From Pseudomonas sp. ANT_J12 (GTDB lineage Bacteria; Pseudomonadota; Gammaproteobacteria; Pseudomonadales; Pseudomonadaceae), in contig NZ_VOBN01000013.1 of the NCBI RefSeq assembly GCF_008370045.1, positions 1-64,000 on the forward strand: a stretch of DNA of 64,000 nt. The letters run 5' to 3'. Shown here piece after piece: positions 54,301-61,559 of the stretch. Position numbers and translations under genes: made by a program. A model generated the notes under the pieces. It ran no database searches. It had not been told where the DNA came from and saw only the letters and a program-made list of their open reading frames with translations. Numbering within the stretch: the stretch's first letter is position 1; every line of letters begins with the position of its first letter.

Positions 54301-55802
54301 CACTGGCTACGGCACTGGCGACGCCCAGCCGCTTGCAGCAACGCCAAACCGTGCTGGAGTTGCAGATGCGCGCCGGGACGCTGACCCCGGGGGATCTGGT
54401 ACAGCGACTGGCGAGCGCCGGACAGTTGCAGGTGGTCCAGGGCGGCCCGGCATGGGGGCGCCCAAGGCCTGTGGTGCAATGGACCGGTCCGGTATCGGCG
54501 CAGGCGCTGCAGCGGTTTGCCGTTGTCGAACCGGCGTTGAGTCCGCTGTTCACCCAACTGGATGACGCCGCCCGCCATGTGCATCGCCTGGCCCAGTCTC
54601 GTGGGGCACTGAGGTTCGGTTATTTCCTCAAGTCCCAGGGCGTCGAGCGGTATATCGCAACGCTGCCGATCCCCGCCACCGAGGGCCCGTTGAGTGTGGA
54701 GCGGGTGTTTCCCCAGGCGCAGCTGCCGCCAGGGTTTTCGGTGCAGGGGCTTTATCTGCTGGTGCCGTCGGCTGTGCGCCAGGACGACCTGCACCGCAGC
54801 TTCGTCTCGGTTCGGGAGCTGACGCGGGCGCTGGATGCGGTGCGGGTGTCCAGCGCCGAGGGTGACACGTACCTGGGGTTGTATCTTTCGTGTGCCGACG
54901 GTGCGTTGCTGCACTACAGCGCCACCCGGATGGCCACCGAATGGGCGAGTTTTCCGGCGACCCATGTCTACGACACATTGCTCCAGTCGGGCCACGAACC
55001 GCTGCTCGAATTCGTTCGCAAACTGATCAAGACCGGTGGGCTGCGTGTGCTGGAGCGCAGTCGCTACTGGTCGCCACTGCGGGTGGACGCCCATGGCGTG
55101 AAAACCGGTATCGGACTGGTGCGCTGGCCGCGGGAAAAACGCCAGGCGCTCGGGCCGCTGTTCGCCCATGCCGATGATGCGGCGCGGCATGCCCAGCACC
55201 GTTTGGGACCGTTCACGGGCAAGCCATACCTGGGCGGGGTGTTAGTGCTGCCCGACGCCGATTTGTGCGTAGGGATCGAGCCGTTGGAGGACAGCCCCGA
55301 CAGCGACCCGGCATCACGCCTGTTTTATTCGGGGCCCGGCGGGCCGATTGCGCCGGTCACCGTGCCGGGGGCACCGTCCTTGCCGATACCGGAATTTCCA
55401 GCCGGGTTCAGGCTGGGGGCGGTCCACCAGTTTTATAAGGTCGCCCGGGTGATCAACCCGACCACCGAGGAAGAACAGCAATTGATGAATAACCTGGCCC
55501 TGGGCGATCTGTATTTCAGCGTCGATGTCCTGAAAAAAAATGCCGTGGTGGGGGCTTGTTGTTACCTGAGCGGTCGCGGGGGAGCCTTGCTCAAGTTCAC
55601 CCCCAATTTCACCGCCGAGGAAACCGCGCTGTTCAAGGAAGACATGGGCGCGGGCGTCGGCCGGTTCTTCAAGCGCTTGATCGGTATCAGCCGGTTGCAG
55701 GTGCTGGAGGTGGATGGGTACTGGACGCGTCCCGGCCCGGTCAGTCCGTCAGCGCTGCCTTACCCGGTCGTGCCGCCGCAACCGAAGCACGACGAACTGT
55801 AA
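51309..55802 (+). CDS. Giant protein of seven tandem ~210-residue modules, function unknown
   Basis: A 1497-residue protein without signal peptide or membrane span. Seven successive modules begin at about residues 20, 236, 446, 646, 859, 1078 and 1282. Most open with F-x3-DDAAR, then R-x2-DG-x-FVAT-x-PVP, a Y-x-L-x-G-x-Y segment and a mid-module DGALLRY. Each closes with GELQV-x5-W. The opening is reminiscent of DUF4329, found in polymorphic-toxin-like proteins, but that link is uncertain. The sharpest copies are 3, 5, 6 and 7; module 2 lacks the DDAAR. ATG 51309 is the first start after urtA's promoter region; the open frame extends antisense into urtA only by composition. It lies divergent from urtA and ends 40 bp before the metallophore permease gene. 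Confidence 0.8.
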   Translation: MDNSTIPLPPLSSGGAVFPALGPTFISADDAAYWAHLQTGQRRDRAYGAVIVQSGDGKYRATLPVAGKRTLYFDFDDLLAHEPDSQRYVVPEGYVGVGYYISHAADRAEPRRVHPDWTQEQISLYLGFFFMGHLASHLQDPGPYGQRHYLSGPDGSLIKYESTEPGRERQLFTPGFTHLGSFSDVERLIQHLAHIGTLQVLVANAAWGGRAGTVSGNWTLGTPALNTSVHNEKAFYGPVADYTSQAIIAAGSAQALEPNSRYLGFVLRSADGRDCLATYPIVSTTPSAELTRRLRFEDLNRLKLAEPQAYQLAGVYFIFRGDALPGVQEPWMYPHFFTPGELADGIRFVHENSHRRREGDELQVYTWTREGAVLQYGPALDVAEQALRNSATFNEQLSSGTLSPSDYVRRVAGHGELSVLLGSPLWDVAGRVAQDWRPYAGASRLSPVFITDDDAARFAQQAIGSLRDQAYVGLILRSADNGFVATLPVPAFGPRFVLDRLCPRDSSGAPIVLAAGYSLHGLYASRWQGDARPGGADEAHQRRAAQMFTDADIHALLDSRNAVSVAYLCGAADSVLAYRGDERAQSARTRLRERIANPHVSDPLPVSELITALAITGELRVVVGSDLWGERGSLLGGGVHRGPLAPVLGPRFASAEQAVLDARQRARADYRAASGGLGFILKHKTRQEYVATETVPAKDLNRLNLASDFGAAVLIDEFRTHCVYYAASWLLPGLSTADAWFARHFLALTDLFAALHDDEGTQRLTHHQDLTLYIAALDGALLRYRYSSTSTLFDLAQGGLGADDLLARMSRDTPPFASVMNSIAAGGELQVRISSECWDEKGRVTAQWQPFALRQRRPLSPVFLGPDDAVRFVIQHVGPDRERVYGGLVLRRRDGRFVATMPVPLDVEDFPPAWIQPDTVAGSTVVARYHSRRRVEPVFALSGEQRALYQNLFSTDFLAAIVLPPLSGPRWSPGDEYLIGLDDSLLRYRLGDNVQTRPLATALATPSRLQQRQTVLELQMRAGTLTPGDLVQRLASAGQLQVVQGGPAWGRPRPVVQWTGPVSAQALQRFAVVEPALSPLFTQLDDAARHVHRLAQSRGALRFGYFLKSQGVERYIATLPIPATEGPLSVERVFPQAQLPPGFSVQGLYLLVPSAVRQDDLHRSFVSVRELTRALDAVRVSSAEGDTYLGLYLSCADGALLHYSATRMATEWASFPATHVYDTLLQSGHEPLLEFVRKLIKTGGLRVLERSRYWSPLRVDAHGVKTGIGLVRWPREKRQALGPLFAHADDAARHAQHRLGPFTGKPYLGGVLVLPDADLCVGIEPLEDSPDSDPASRLFYSGPGGPIAPVTVPGAPSLPIPEFPAGFRLGAVHQFYKVARVINPTTEEEQQLMNNLALGDLYFSVDVLKKNAVVGACCYLSGRGGALLKFTPNFTAEETALFKEDMGAGVGRFFKRLIGISRLQVLEVDGYWTRPGPVSPSALPYPVVPPQPKHDEL

Positions 55803-55840
55803 TCCACCGACCTGTTGGCTGAGCCCTTGGTGACAGGGGC

Positions 55841-56851
55841 TCAGCGACGACGCATCAGGCCGATGAAAAACAAGCCGCCAATCGCGGCGGTCGCCACGCC
55901 GATGGGCAGGTCTTCCGGGGCGATAAGGGTGCGGGCGGCGACGTCGACCCAGACCAGGAAGATGCTGCCGAGCAACACGCACACCGGTAGTAATCGCCGG
56001 TGTTCAGCCCCGACCAGGCGCCGGGCGATGTGCGGCACCATCAGCCCGACAAAGCCGATGGAGCCGCTGATCGACACCAACACGCCGGTCATCAACGACG
56101 CGATCAAAAACACCCGCAACCGTACGGTGCGAGCATTCAGCCCGAGTGTCACGGCCGTCTGCTCGCCCGCCATCAAAGCGTTAAGCGGCCGAGCCATCCC
56201 CAGCAACAAAACCAGTCCCAGCAACACGCTAGCCGCCGGCACCGCCAGCAATTCCCAACGGGCCAATCCGAGCCCGCCGAGCATCCAGAACATCACCGCC
56301 GAACTCGCCCGATGATCCCCCATAAACAACAGCAAATTGGCAATCGCCATCATCACGAACGACACCGCCACGCCACACAGCAACAGCCGATCACTGTCCA
56401 GCCGCCCGTTGCGATTGGCGATCATCAGCACGATCAGCATGCTCGCCAGCGCGCCGATAAACGCGGCAATCGGCAAGGTCAGCAGGCCGACGATTTCACC
56501 CACATGCAGCACCACAATCACCGCGCCCAGGGTCGCGCCGGAGGTGACGCCGAGCAGGTGCGGATCCGCCAGCGGATTACGCGTGACCGCTTGCAACACC
56601 GCACCGATCAACGCCAACCCGGCGCCGACCAACGCACCGAGCAACATGCGCGGCACGCGAATCAGCCACACGATATGTTCCTGGCCCGCCGCCCAATCCG
56701 GCACGCCGATGCCGAAGAGCTTGTGCAGCAGAATCCGCCACACCACGTCCACCGGCACCCGCGCCGGGCCGAAGCCCAGAGACACCACGCACGACACCAG
56801 CAACAGTGTGCCCAGGGCGATCAGCAGCAAGGCGTAGCGACGGTCGATCAT
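55841..56851 (-). CDS. FecCD-family metallophore/haem-type ABC permease
   Basis: A 336-residue inner-membrane permease with about ten spans. Family motifs are RVPRMLLGALVGAGLALIGAVLQ near residue 65 and GSIGFVGLMVPHIARRLVGAEHR near 265, the ATPase-contact region. It forms the channel of the import system with the binding protein and ATPase that overlap upstream (ATGA). The set is similar in order to P. aeruginosa PA2911-PA2914, reported as zinc-starvation induced; the metal here is inferred. Confidence 0.88.
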   Translation of the reverse strand: MIDRRYALLLIALGTLLLVSCVVSLGFGPARVPVDVVWRILLHKLFGIGVPDWAAGQEHIVWLIRVPRMLLGALVGAGLALIGAVLQAVTRNPLADPHLLGVTSGATLGAVIVVLHVGEIVGLLTLPIAAFIGALASMLIVLMIANRNGRLDSDRLLLCGVAVSFVMMAIANLLLFMGDHRASSAVMFWMLGGLGLARWELLAVPAASVLLGLVLLLGMARPLNALMAGEQTAVTLGLNARTVRLRVFLIASLMTGVLVSISGSIGFVGLMVPHIARRLVGAEHRRLLPVCVLLGSIFLVWVDVAARTLIAPEDLPIGVATAAIGGLFFIGLMRRR

Positions 56852-57795
56852 TCGCCGTGGAACCCTTTGGCCAGGGTTTCCACCGCCAGCACGTTGTCGA
56901 TGCCTGGCGTGGCTTGCACGTAGGGGATGACGATAAAGCGCTGGTGCTTGATCGCGTCCACCGATTGCAGGGCTTTGTTGTCGAGCAGGAATTGCTGTTT
57001 CTGTTCGGCGGTGACTTCGCCGTAGTCGACGATCACGATCACCTGCGGGTTGCGCTCGACCACGTTCTCCCAGTTCACACGCGTCCAGCTGGCCTCGACG
57101 TCATCCAGAATATTGCGCCCGCCCGCTGCATCGATCAGCGCTTGCGGCATTCCCAGGCGTCCGGAGGTCATGGCCCGGTCTTCGCCGCTGTCGTAGAGGA
57201 ATACGCGAGGTTTGTCCGCCGGCAGATCCTTGCGCACCGCGGCGACTTGCGCCTGCATCTGGGCGATCAAGGCGTTGGCGCGGTCCTGCACGTCGAAGAT
57301 TTTGCCGAGGCTGCGCAGGTCGTTGTAAGTGTCTTCCAGGGTCGCGGCCGGGCGCTTCATGACGAAGGCGCAGGACTCGGTCAACTCGTAGACATTGATG
57401 CCCAGTGGTTGCAGGGTTTGCGGCGTCAGGTCACCGCCGACGCGCATGCCGTAGTCCCAACCGGCGAAGAAGAAATCGACGTTGGCGTTGAGCAGGGTTT
57501 CCACCGACGGGTACTTCGCCGCCAGTTCCGGCAGGCCATCGAGCAACGACTGCATGGCCGGGGTCACCGACTTCCAGCCACTGACGCCGCTGTAGCCGAC
57601 CATGCTTGGCTTGAGGCCGAGGGCGAGCATCATCTGGGTCATGTTGATGTCGTGGCTGACGGCATGTTTCGGCGCTTGCTTGAACGTCACTTCGCGGTTG
57701 CAGCTTTGGACGGTCAGTGGGTATTTCGTTGCTTCGGCAAAGGCGTGAGTACTGCCCAGCAGCAGGGCGAGGCACAGCAGGGAGCGCACAGTCAT
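56848..57795 (-). CDS. Periplasmic metallophore-binding protein (BtuF/FepB type)
   Basis: A 315-residue type III binding protein. The signal peptide MTVRSLLCLALLLGSTHAFA is cleaved before EATKYP. It has two lobes with PSVETLLNANVDFFFAGWDYG and ENVVERNPQVIVIVDYG, and overlaps the ATPase gene upstream and the permease downstream by 4 nt each. There is no lipobox, so it is free in the periplasm. It delivers the chelated metal taken up by the TonB receptor to the permease. Confidence 0.87.
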   Translation of the reverse strand: MTVRSLLCLALLLGSTHAFAEATKYPLTVQSCNREVTFKQAPKHAVSHDINMTQMMLALGLKPSMVGYSGVSGWKSVTPAMQSLLDGLPELAAKYPSVETLLNANVDFFFAGWDYGMRVGGDLTPQTLQPLGINVYELTESCAFVMKRPAATLEDTYNDLRSLGKIFDVQDRANALIAQMQAQVAAVRKDLPADKPRVFLYDSGEDRAMTSGRLGMPQALIDAAGGRNILDDVEASWTRVNWENVVERNPQVIVIVDYGEVTAEQKQQFLLDNKALQSVDAIKHQRFIVIPYVQATPGIDNVLAVETLAKGFHGE

Positions 57796-58580
57796 GGTTG
57801 GGTTATCCAGGTGATTCGGGGGTAGCCGTGGAGGGGGTGGTCGTCGATCAGCGCTTCGACGCCAAATACATCGTGCAGCAGCGACGTGGTCAGGACTGCT
57901 TTTGGCGTGCCGCTGGCGACGATGCGGCCGTGGTTGATCACGTACAACCGGTCGCAAAAAGCGGCGGCCAGATTCAAATCGTGGATGCTCGCCAGGGTGC
58001 CGATGTTCAGGCGTTTGACCAGTTGCAACAGCTCCAGCTGATAGCGCGGGTCGAGGTGGTTGGTCGGCTCGTCGAGGATCAGCAATTGCGGTTGCTGGGC
58101 CAGGGCGCGGGCGAGGATCACTCGCTGTTTTTCGCCGCCGGAGAGCGTGGCGAAGGCATGGTCTTCGAAGCCCTTGAGGCCGACGGATTCCAGGGCTTGG
58201 GTAGCGAGGTGGCGGTCTTCGAGGGTGTCGCCATCGAACAGGCCTTTGTGCGGCGTGCGACCCATGGCGACCACTTCCTCGACGGTCAGGCCGAAGGCAT
58301 CGGGGAATTCCTGCAAGACCACGGCGATGCGTTGGGCGCACCAGCGTGAGGATTGTTTCCAGACGTTGTGGTGGTCGAGCCGGACCTCGCCGCTTTCCGG
58401 TTTGCTGAAGCGATAGGCACAACGCAACAGGCTGGTCTTGCCGCTGCCGTTGGGGCCGATCAACCCGACAAACTCACCGGCGGCCACGTGCAACGAGGCG
58501 TCACGCAGTTGGAACTGGTGATGGCAGTGGCCGTGGCCCAGGGGTGTCCAGGCGAGGTGGGTGAGGTTAAGCGAGGTCAT
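57792..58580 (-). CDS. Metallophore ABC ATPase (FepC/BtuD type)
   Basis: A 262-residue ATPase. Walker A GPNGSGKTSL, Q-loop in VVLQEFPD, signature LSGGEKQRVILARAL, Walker B LLILDEPTNHLDP and the switch ASIHDLNLAA are complete. ATG 58580 has CAGGA upstream; a longer in-frame start 11 codons earlier has no family support. First gene of the three-gene ABC operon, 185 bp from the TonB receptor gene across a REPIN. Confidence 0.9.
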   Translation of the reverse strand: MTSLNLTHLAWTPLGHGHCHHQFQLRDASLHVAAGEFVGLIGPNGSGKTSLLRCAYRFSKPESGEVRLDHHNVWKQSSRWCAQRIAVVLQEFPDAFGLTVEEVVAMGRTPHKGLFDGDTLEDRHLATQALESVGLKGFEDHAFATLSGGEKQRVILARALAQQPQLLILDEPTNHLDPRYQLELLQLVKRLNIGTLASIHDLNLAAAFCDRLYVINHGRIVASGTPKAVLTTSLLHDVFGVEALIDDHPLHGYPRITWITQP

Positions 58581-58618
58581 TGAATTCCTGATGATCATTT
58601 TGGGGCGGTACACATCCC

Positions 58619-58750
58619 TGTGGCGAGGGAGCTTGCTCCCGCTCGGCTGCGCAGCAGTCGCAAATTCAGCCGACGCGGTGTGTCAGGGACAACCTGGTTG
58701 TCGGGTTTGGGGTCGCTTCGCAACCCAGCGGGAGCAAGCTCCCTCGCCAC
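58619..58750. repeat. REPIN, GTGGCGAGGGAGCTTGCTCC variant
   Basis: Arms TGGCGAGGGAGCTTGCTCCC and complement, a sequence subtype that differs from the other copies by compensatory changes in both arms. Confidence 0.8.
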
Positions 58751-58765
58751 ACAAGCATTCCAACT

Positions 58766-60886
58766 TTAAAAGGTGTAATCAGCCGTGACGAAGAACGACC
58801 GTGGTTCCCCAAGAATCCACTGCTGCCCCTCATTGTATTGGCTTTGCGCGTACTGCCGGTCAAACAGATTGTTCACCTGCAACCCCAGCGTCGTGTTGCG
58901 CAGCGCCTGCCACGACAACGTGGCATCGACCACGGTGTAGCTCGGCAGCTCATTGCGGTTGGCCATGTCCGCAAAACGCGCATCGACGTAACGCACACCG
59001 GCCCCGGCCTTGAGGTCATCGTTGATCGCCTTGCTCAGCCACAGATTCGCGGTGCGGCGCGGTACATCGGTCGGGCGGTTGCCGTTGTACGACACGGTTT
59101 CCCCGTTCACCACCGCCGAGAAATCGTCGTACCGGGCTTTGACGATGGCCGCGTTCGCCTGCAGTTGCCAGGCGTGTGGCAGTTGCAGGTCGAGGCTGGC
59201 TTCCAGGCCATTGGACGATTGCTGGCCGACCTGTTGCTTGAGCGTCGGGTTGCCCGGGTCGTCGGTCAGCAGTTTCTTTTTGACGATGTGATAGGCCGCC
59301 AACGTGAACTCGCCGCGCTGATCCCAGAACAATTGCTTCAGGCCGATTTCGGTCTGTTTGGCGGTGGCCAGGTCGTATTGCTGCTGGCTCGGGCTCAAGG
59401 AAATCAGGCCGCCGACGCCGTCCGTGCTGGTGGCGTACTGGCCGTACAACGAAGTGTCCGGGGTCAGCGCGAATACCAATCCGGCCTTCCAGTTGTTGCC
59501 GGTCAGGGTCTTGTCGCTCTGGCTGTCCTTGACCAGATCGGTGCGGTCGACATGTACGTAATCGCGGCGCACACCAGTCACCACGGACCAGCGCTCGCTC
59601 AGTTGCGTGCGGTTTTCGGCGAAGGCCGACATCTGCTTCGTCGTCGACTGGAACTGGCCACGGTACGGATTGGTACTTTCAAACTGACCGGGTTGCGGGT
59701 GATACAGATCCAGCGGTTGGCCATTCGGCAGCACGTCGTTGAACGGCGAATTGCTCTCGAGCTGGAAGCGGATGCGGTTGTAATCGATGCCGGTCACGGT
59801 CTGGCTGTCGAGGCCGAACAGGGTGTGTTTGAAGGTGAAGGTCTGGCGGTCGCCGACCTGTTCCTGGGTGTGGCCGATGCCGAAATAACCGCTACGGCTG
59901 AGTTGCTGGCTGTCGCGGTCGAAGTTGTAGTTCTCGGCGTTCTGCCAGCGGCGCTGGGCCTTGAGGTAATACAGCTCGTTGCTCGCACTGACGCTGCCGG
60001 TGATCTGCCAGTCGCTGGTCAGCCGCGTCCATTGATCGTTGTAGTGCTGTTTATCGTTGCTGACGTTGTAGTTCTTGTCCCGCAGGCTGTCCTTTAGGCG
60101 GCCATTGATCAGTGGCGTGCCAAAGTAATTCATCGGCTTTTGGTCGCCGTAATCGTGGGCGAGGGTGAACGACAAATCATCCGTCGCCTGCCAGCGCAAA
60201 GCGGCGCTGATGAAGTCGCTGGCGGAGTCGCCGCGATCGATCCAGCCATTGCTGCGCAGGCGATTGAGGTTCAGGCGATAGCTCAGGGTATCGGTCAGCG
60301 AGCCGCCGCTGTCGAAGGCTTGCTGCCGACTGTCGTAGGAACCGTAGCCAACGCGCAGGTGGTTTTCGATCTCGCCCTCGAAGGGTTTTTTCGGGATCAC
60401 GTTGACCACCGCGCCCGTCGCGCCTTCGCCGTACAACACCGACGCCGGGCCGCGCAGCACATCGACGCGCTCCGCCGACCAGGTGTCCACCGGGAACGTC
60501 GCGGTGCCCATGCCGGTGTACATCCGATTGCCGTCATACAGCTGCATCACCGAGCTCTGCCCGGTAAATCCCCGCGCCTGCAACGACGTGCCGCCATCCC
60601 CCGGCGTGCCGGTGCGGCTGATCCCGGTGCTGCGCGACACCGCGTCCTGCACGTTGCGATCACCCCGCGCGCGAATCTGTTCGCCGCTCAGGCTTTCGAC
60701 ACTGGCCGGGGTTTGCATCGCCGTGAGGTTCAGGCGCGAACCGGCGGTGGTCGGCGTGTTGAGGCTGACGGTTTCGTCATCGACGGCCGCTGCGGTGATG
60801 GTGCCGGTGGGCAGCGTCAACGGTTGCGCCTGGGCGTCGTTGTTCAGGGCGAGCAGGCAAAGACTGGACAAGAGGTACTTGTTCAT
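58766..60886 (-). CDS. TonB-dependent outer-membrane receptor, probable zinc/metallophore
   Basis: A 706-residue receptor with a signal peptide (cut after AQA). A TonB-box-like DDETVSL lies near residue 36, the plug domain (VESLSGEQIRARGDRNVQDA, LRGPASVLYGEGATGAVVNV) at about 55-175, and a 22-strand barrel ends in the terminal Phe (FFVTADYTF). The adjacent ABC genes make it the first step of the same uptake route. The upstream region has a Zur-like rather than Fur-like dyad, so zinc chelates are a better guess than ferric siderophores. Confidence 0.87.
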   Translation of the reverse strand: MNKYLLSSLCLLALNNDAQAQPLTLPTGTITAAAVDDETVSLNTPTTAGSRLNLTAMQTPASVESLSGEQIRARGDRNVQDAVSRSTGISRTGTPGDGGTSLQARGFTGQSSVMQLYDGNRMYTGMGTATFPVDTWSAERVDVLRGPASVLYGEGATGAVVNVIPKKPFEGEIENHLRVGYGSYDSRQQAFDSGGSLTDTLSYRLNLNRLRSNGWIDRGDSASDFISAALRWQATDDLSFTLAHDYGDQKPMNYFGTPLINGRLKDSLRDKNYNVSNDKQHYNDQWTRLTSDWQITGSVSASNELYYLKAQRRWQNAENYNFDRDSQQLSRSGYFGIGHTQEQVGDRQTFTFKHTLFGLDSQTVTGIDYNRIRFQLESNSPFNDVLPNGQPLDLYHPQPGQFESTNPYRGQFQSTTKQMSAFAENRTQLSERWSVVTGVRRDYVHVDRTDLVKDSQSDKTLTGNNWKAGLVFALTPDTSLYGQYATSTDGVGGLISLSPSQQQYDLATAKQTEIGLKQLFWDQRGEFTLAAYHIVKKKLLTDDPGNPTLKQQVGQQSSNGLEASLDLQLPHAWQLQANAAIVKARYDDFSAVVNGETVSYNGNRPTDVPRRTANLWLSKAINDDLKAGAGVRYVDARFADMANRNELPSYTVVDATLSWQALRNTTLGLQVNNLFDRQYAQSQYNEGQQWILGEPRSFFVTADYTF

Positions 60887-60955
60887 CGGGGCGGTGAATC
60901 ACTTCTGCAAAGAAAACCCGCGACATTCCTGTTGCGGGCGGGGCGGCGCATTTGC

Positions 60956-60968
60956 GTTATACAGTAAC
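60956..60968 (-). promoter_or_regulatory. Zur-like dyad upstream of the TonB receptor
   Basis: GTTACTGTATAAC (minus strand) agrees with the gammaproteobacterial Zur core GTTATANTATAAC at most positions and carries the symmetric GTTA/TAAC ends. It overlaps a TATAAC that could be the -10, about 70 bp from the start codon. No GATAAT-type Fur box was found in the gap. Confidence 0.5.
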
Positions 60969-61106
60969 ACTAAAAATGACCGGGAGATAAGCGCGCGAAG
61001 TCTACAGATCCCTCTAATGCGCGCATCTCGCGTGATTCATGATGAAGGTGAGGCGGATTCAGGTTGCGTGGTGCGTCGAGTTTTTTATCTCCAGACGGTC
61101 TAGCCG

Positions 61107-61124
61107 ACTGTCACTTTTGACAGT
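61107..61124. other. Short perfect dyad ACTGTC-N6-GACAGT
   Basis: Six-base perfect inverted repeat with loop ACTTTT, about 65 bp before the small Cys-rich gene. It could be an operator or a leader hairpin. The rest of the 300-bp gap from 60887 contains the Zur-like site and nothing else recognisable. Confidence 0.3.
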
Positions 61125-61186
61125 AGATCGAATTCTCTGGCGGCGTTAGTTTTGAGCCTTGTTGATAGTGAAAGGGAGTGCTGATC

Positions 61187-61531
61187 ATGTCCGTATCAGG
61201 GATCAGCAAAGTCATCGGTATTTTGGCTTTTTGTGACTGTGCGACGCTCATGGCGGAGCAGGATTGCCTCAGTCTTTGGCAGCAGAATCCCGTCAGCGAG
61301 AGTTGCAGGTCCTACGTCAGTGCCACCGCGCCGGATCAGGTCACACCGATGCTCGTTGATCTGGAGAATGGCCAGTGTCGGATGACGCTCCTTTGCAAAA
61401 ACCGGTACGGCGCCAGCACACCGAACCTCGCGCGGGATGTCGAAAAAACCGAGTTAAAAAAAATCCACAACTGCAACGGCGAGCTGCAGCTTGAGCCCTG
61501 CCCGGTCATTCAATCTGAACAGGGCCAGTGA
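61187..61531 (+). CDS. Small cysteine-rich, probably exported protein
   Basis: A 114-residue protein with a hydrophobic start (ISKVIGILAFCDCATLMA) that may be a signal peptide ending before EQDC. The remaining chain has six cysteines (27, 40, 64, 70, 96, 105), enough for three disulfides, consistent with a periplasmic or secreted protein. AAAGGGAG lies upstream of ATG 61187. It is single-gene, convergent with the PepSY gene. I do not recognise a family; coding status is supported by the ribosome site and cysteine pattern. Confidence 0.65.
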   Translation: MSVSGISKVIGILAFCDCATLMAEQDCLSLWQQNPVSESCRSYVSATAPDQVTPMLVDLENGQCRMTLLCKNRYGASTPNLARDVEKTELKKIHNCNGELQLEPCPVIQSEQGQ

Positions 61532-61559
61532 GGGTGCTGGCCCTGAATCAGATCAATAT

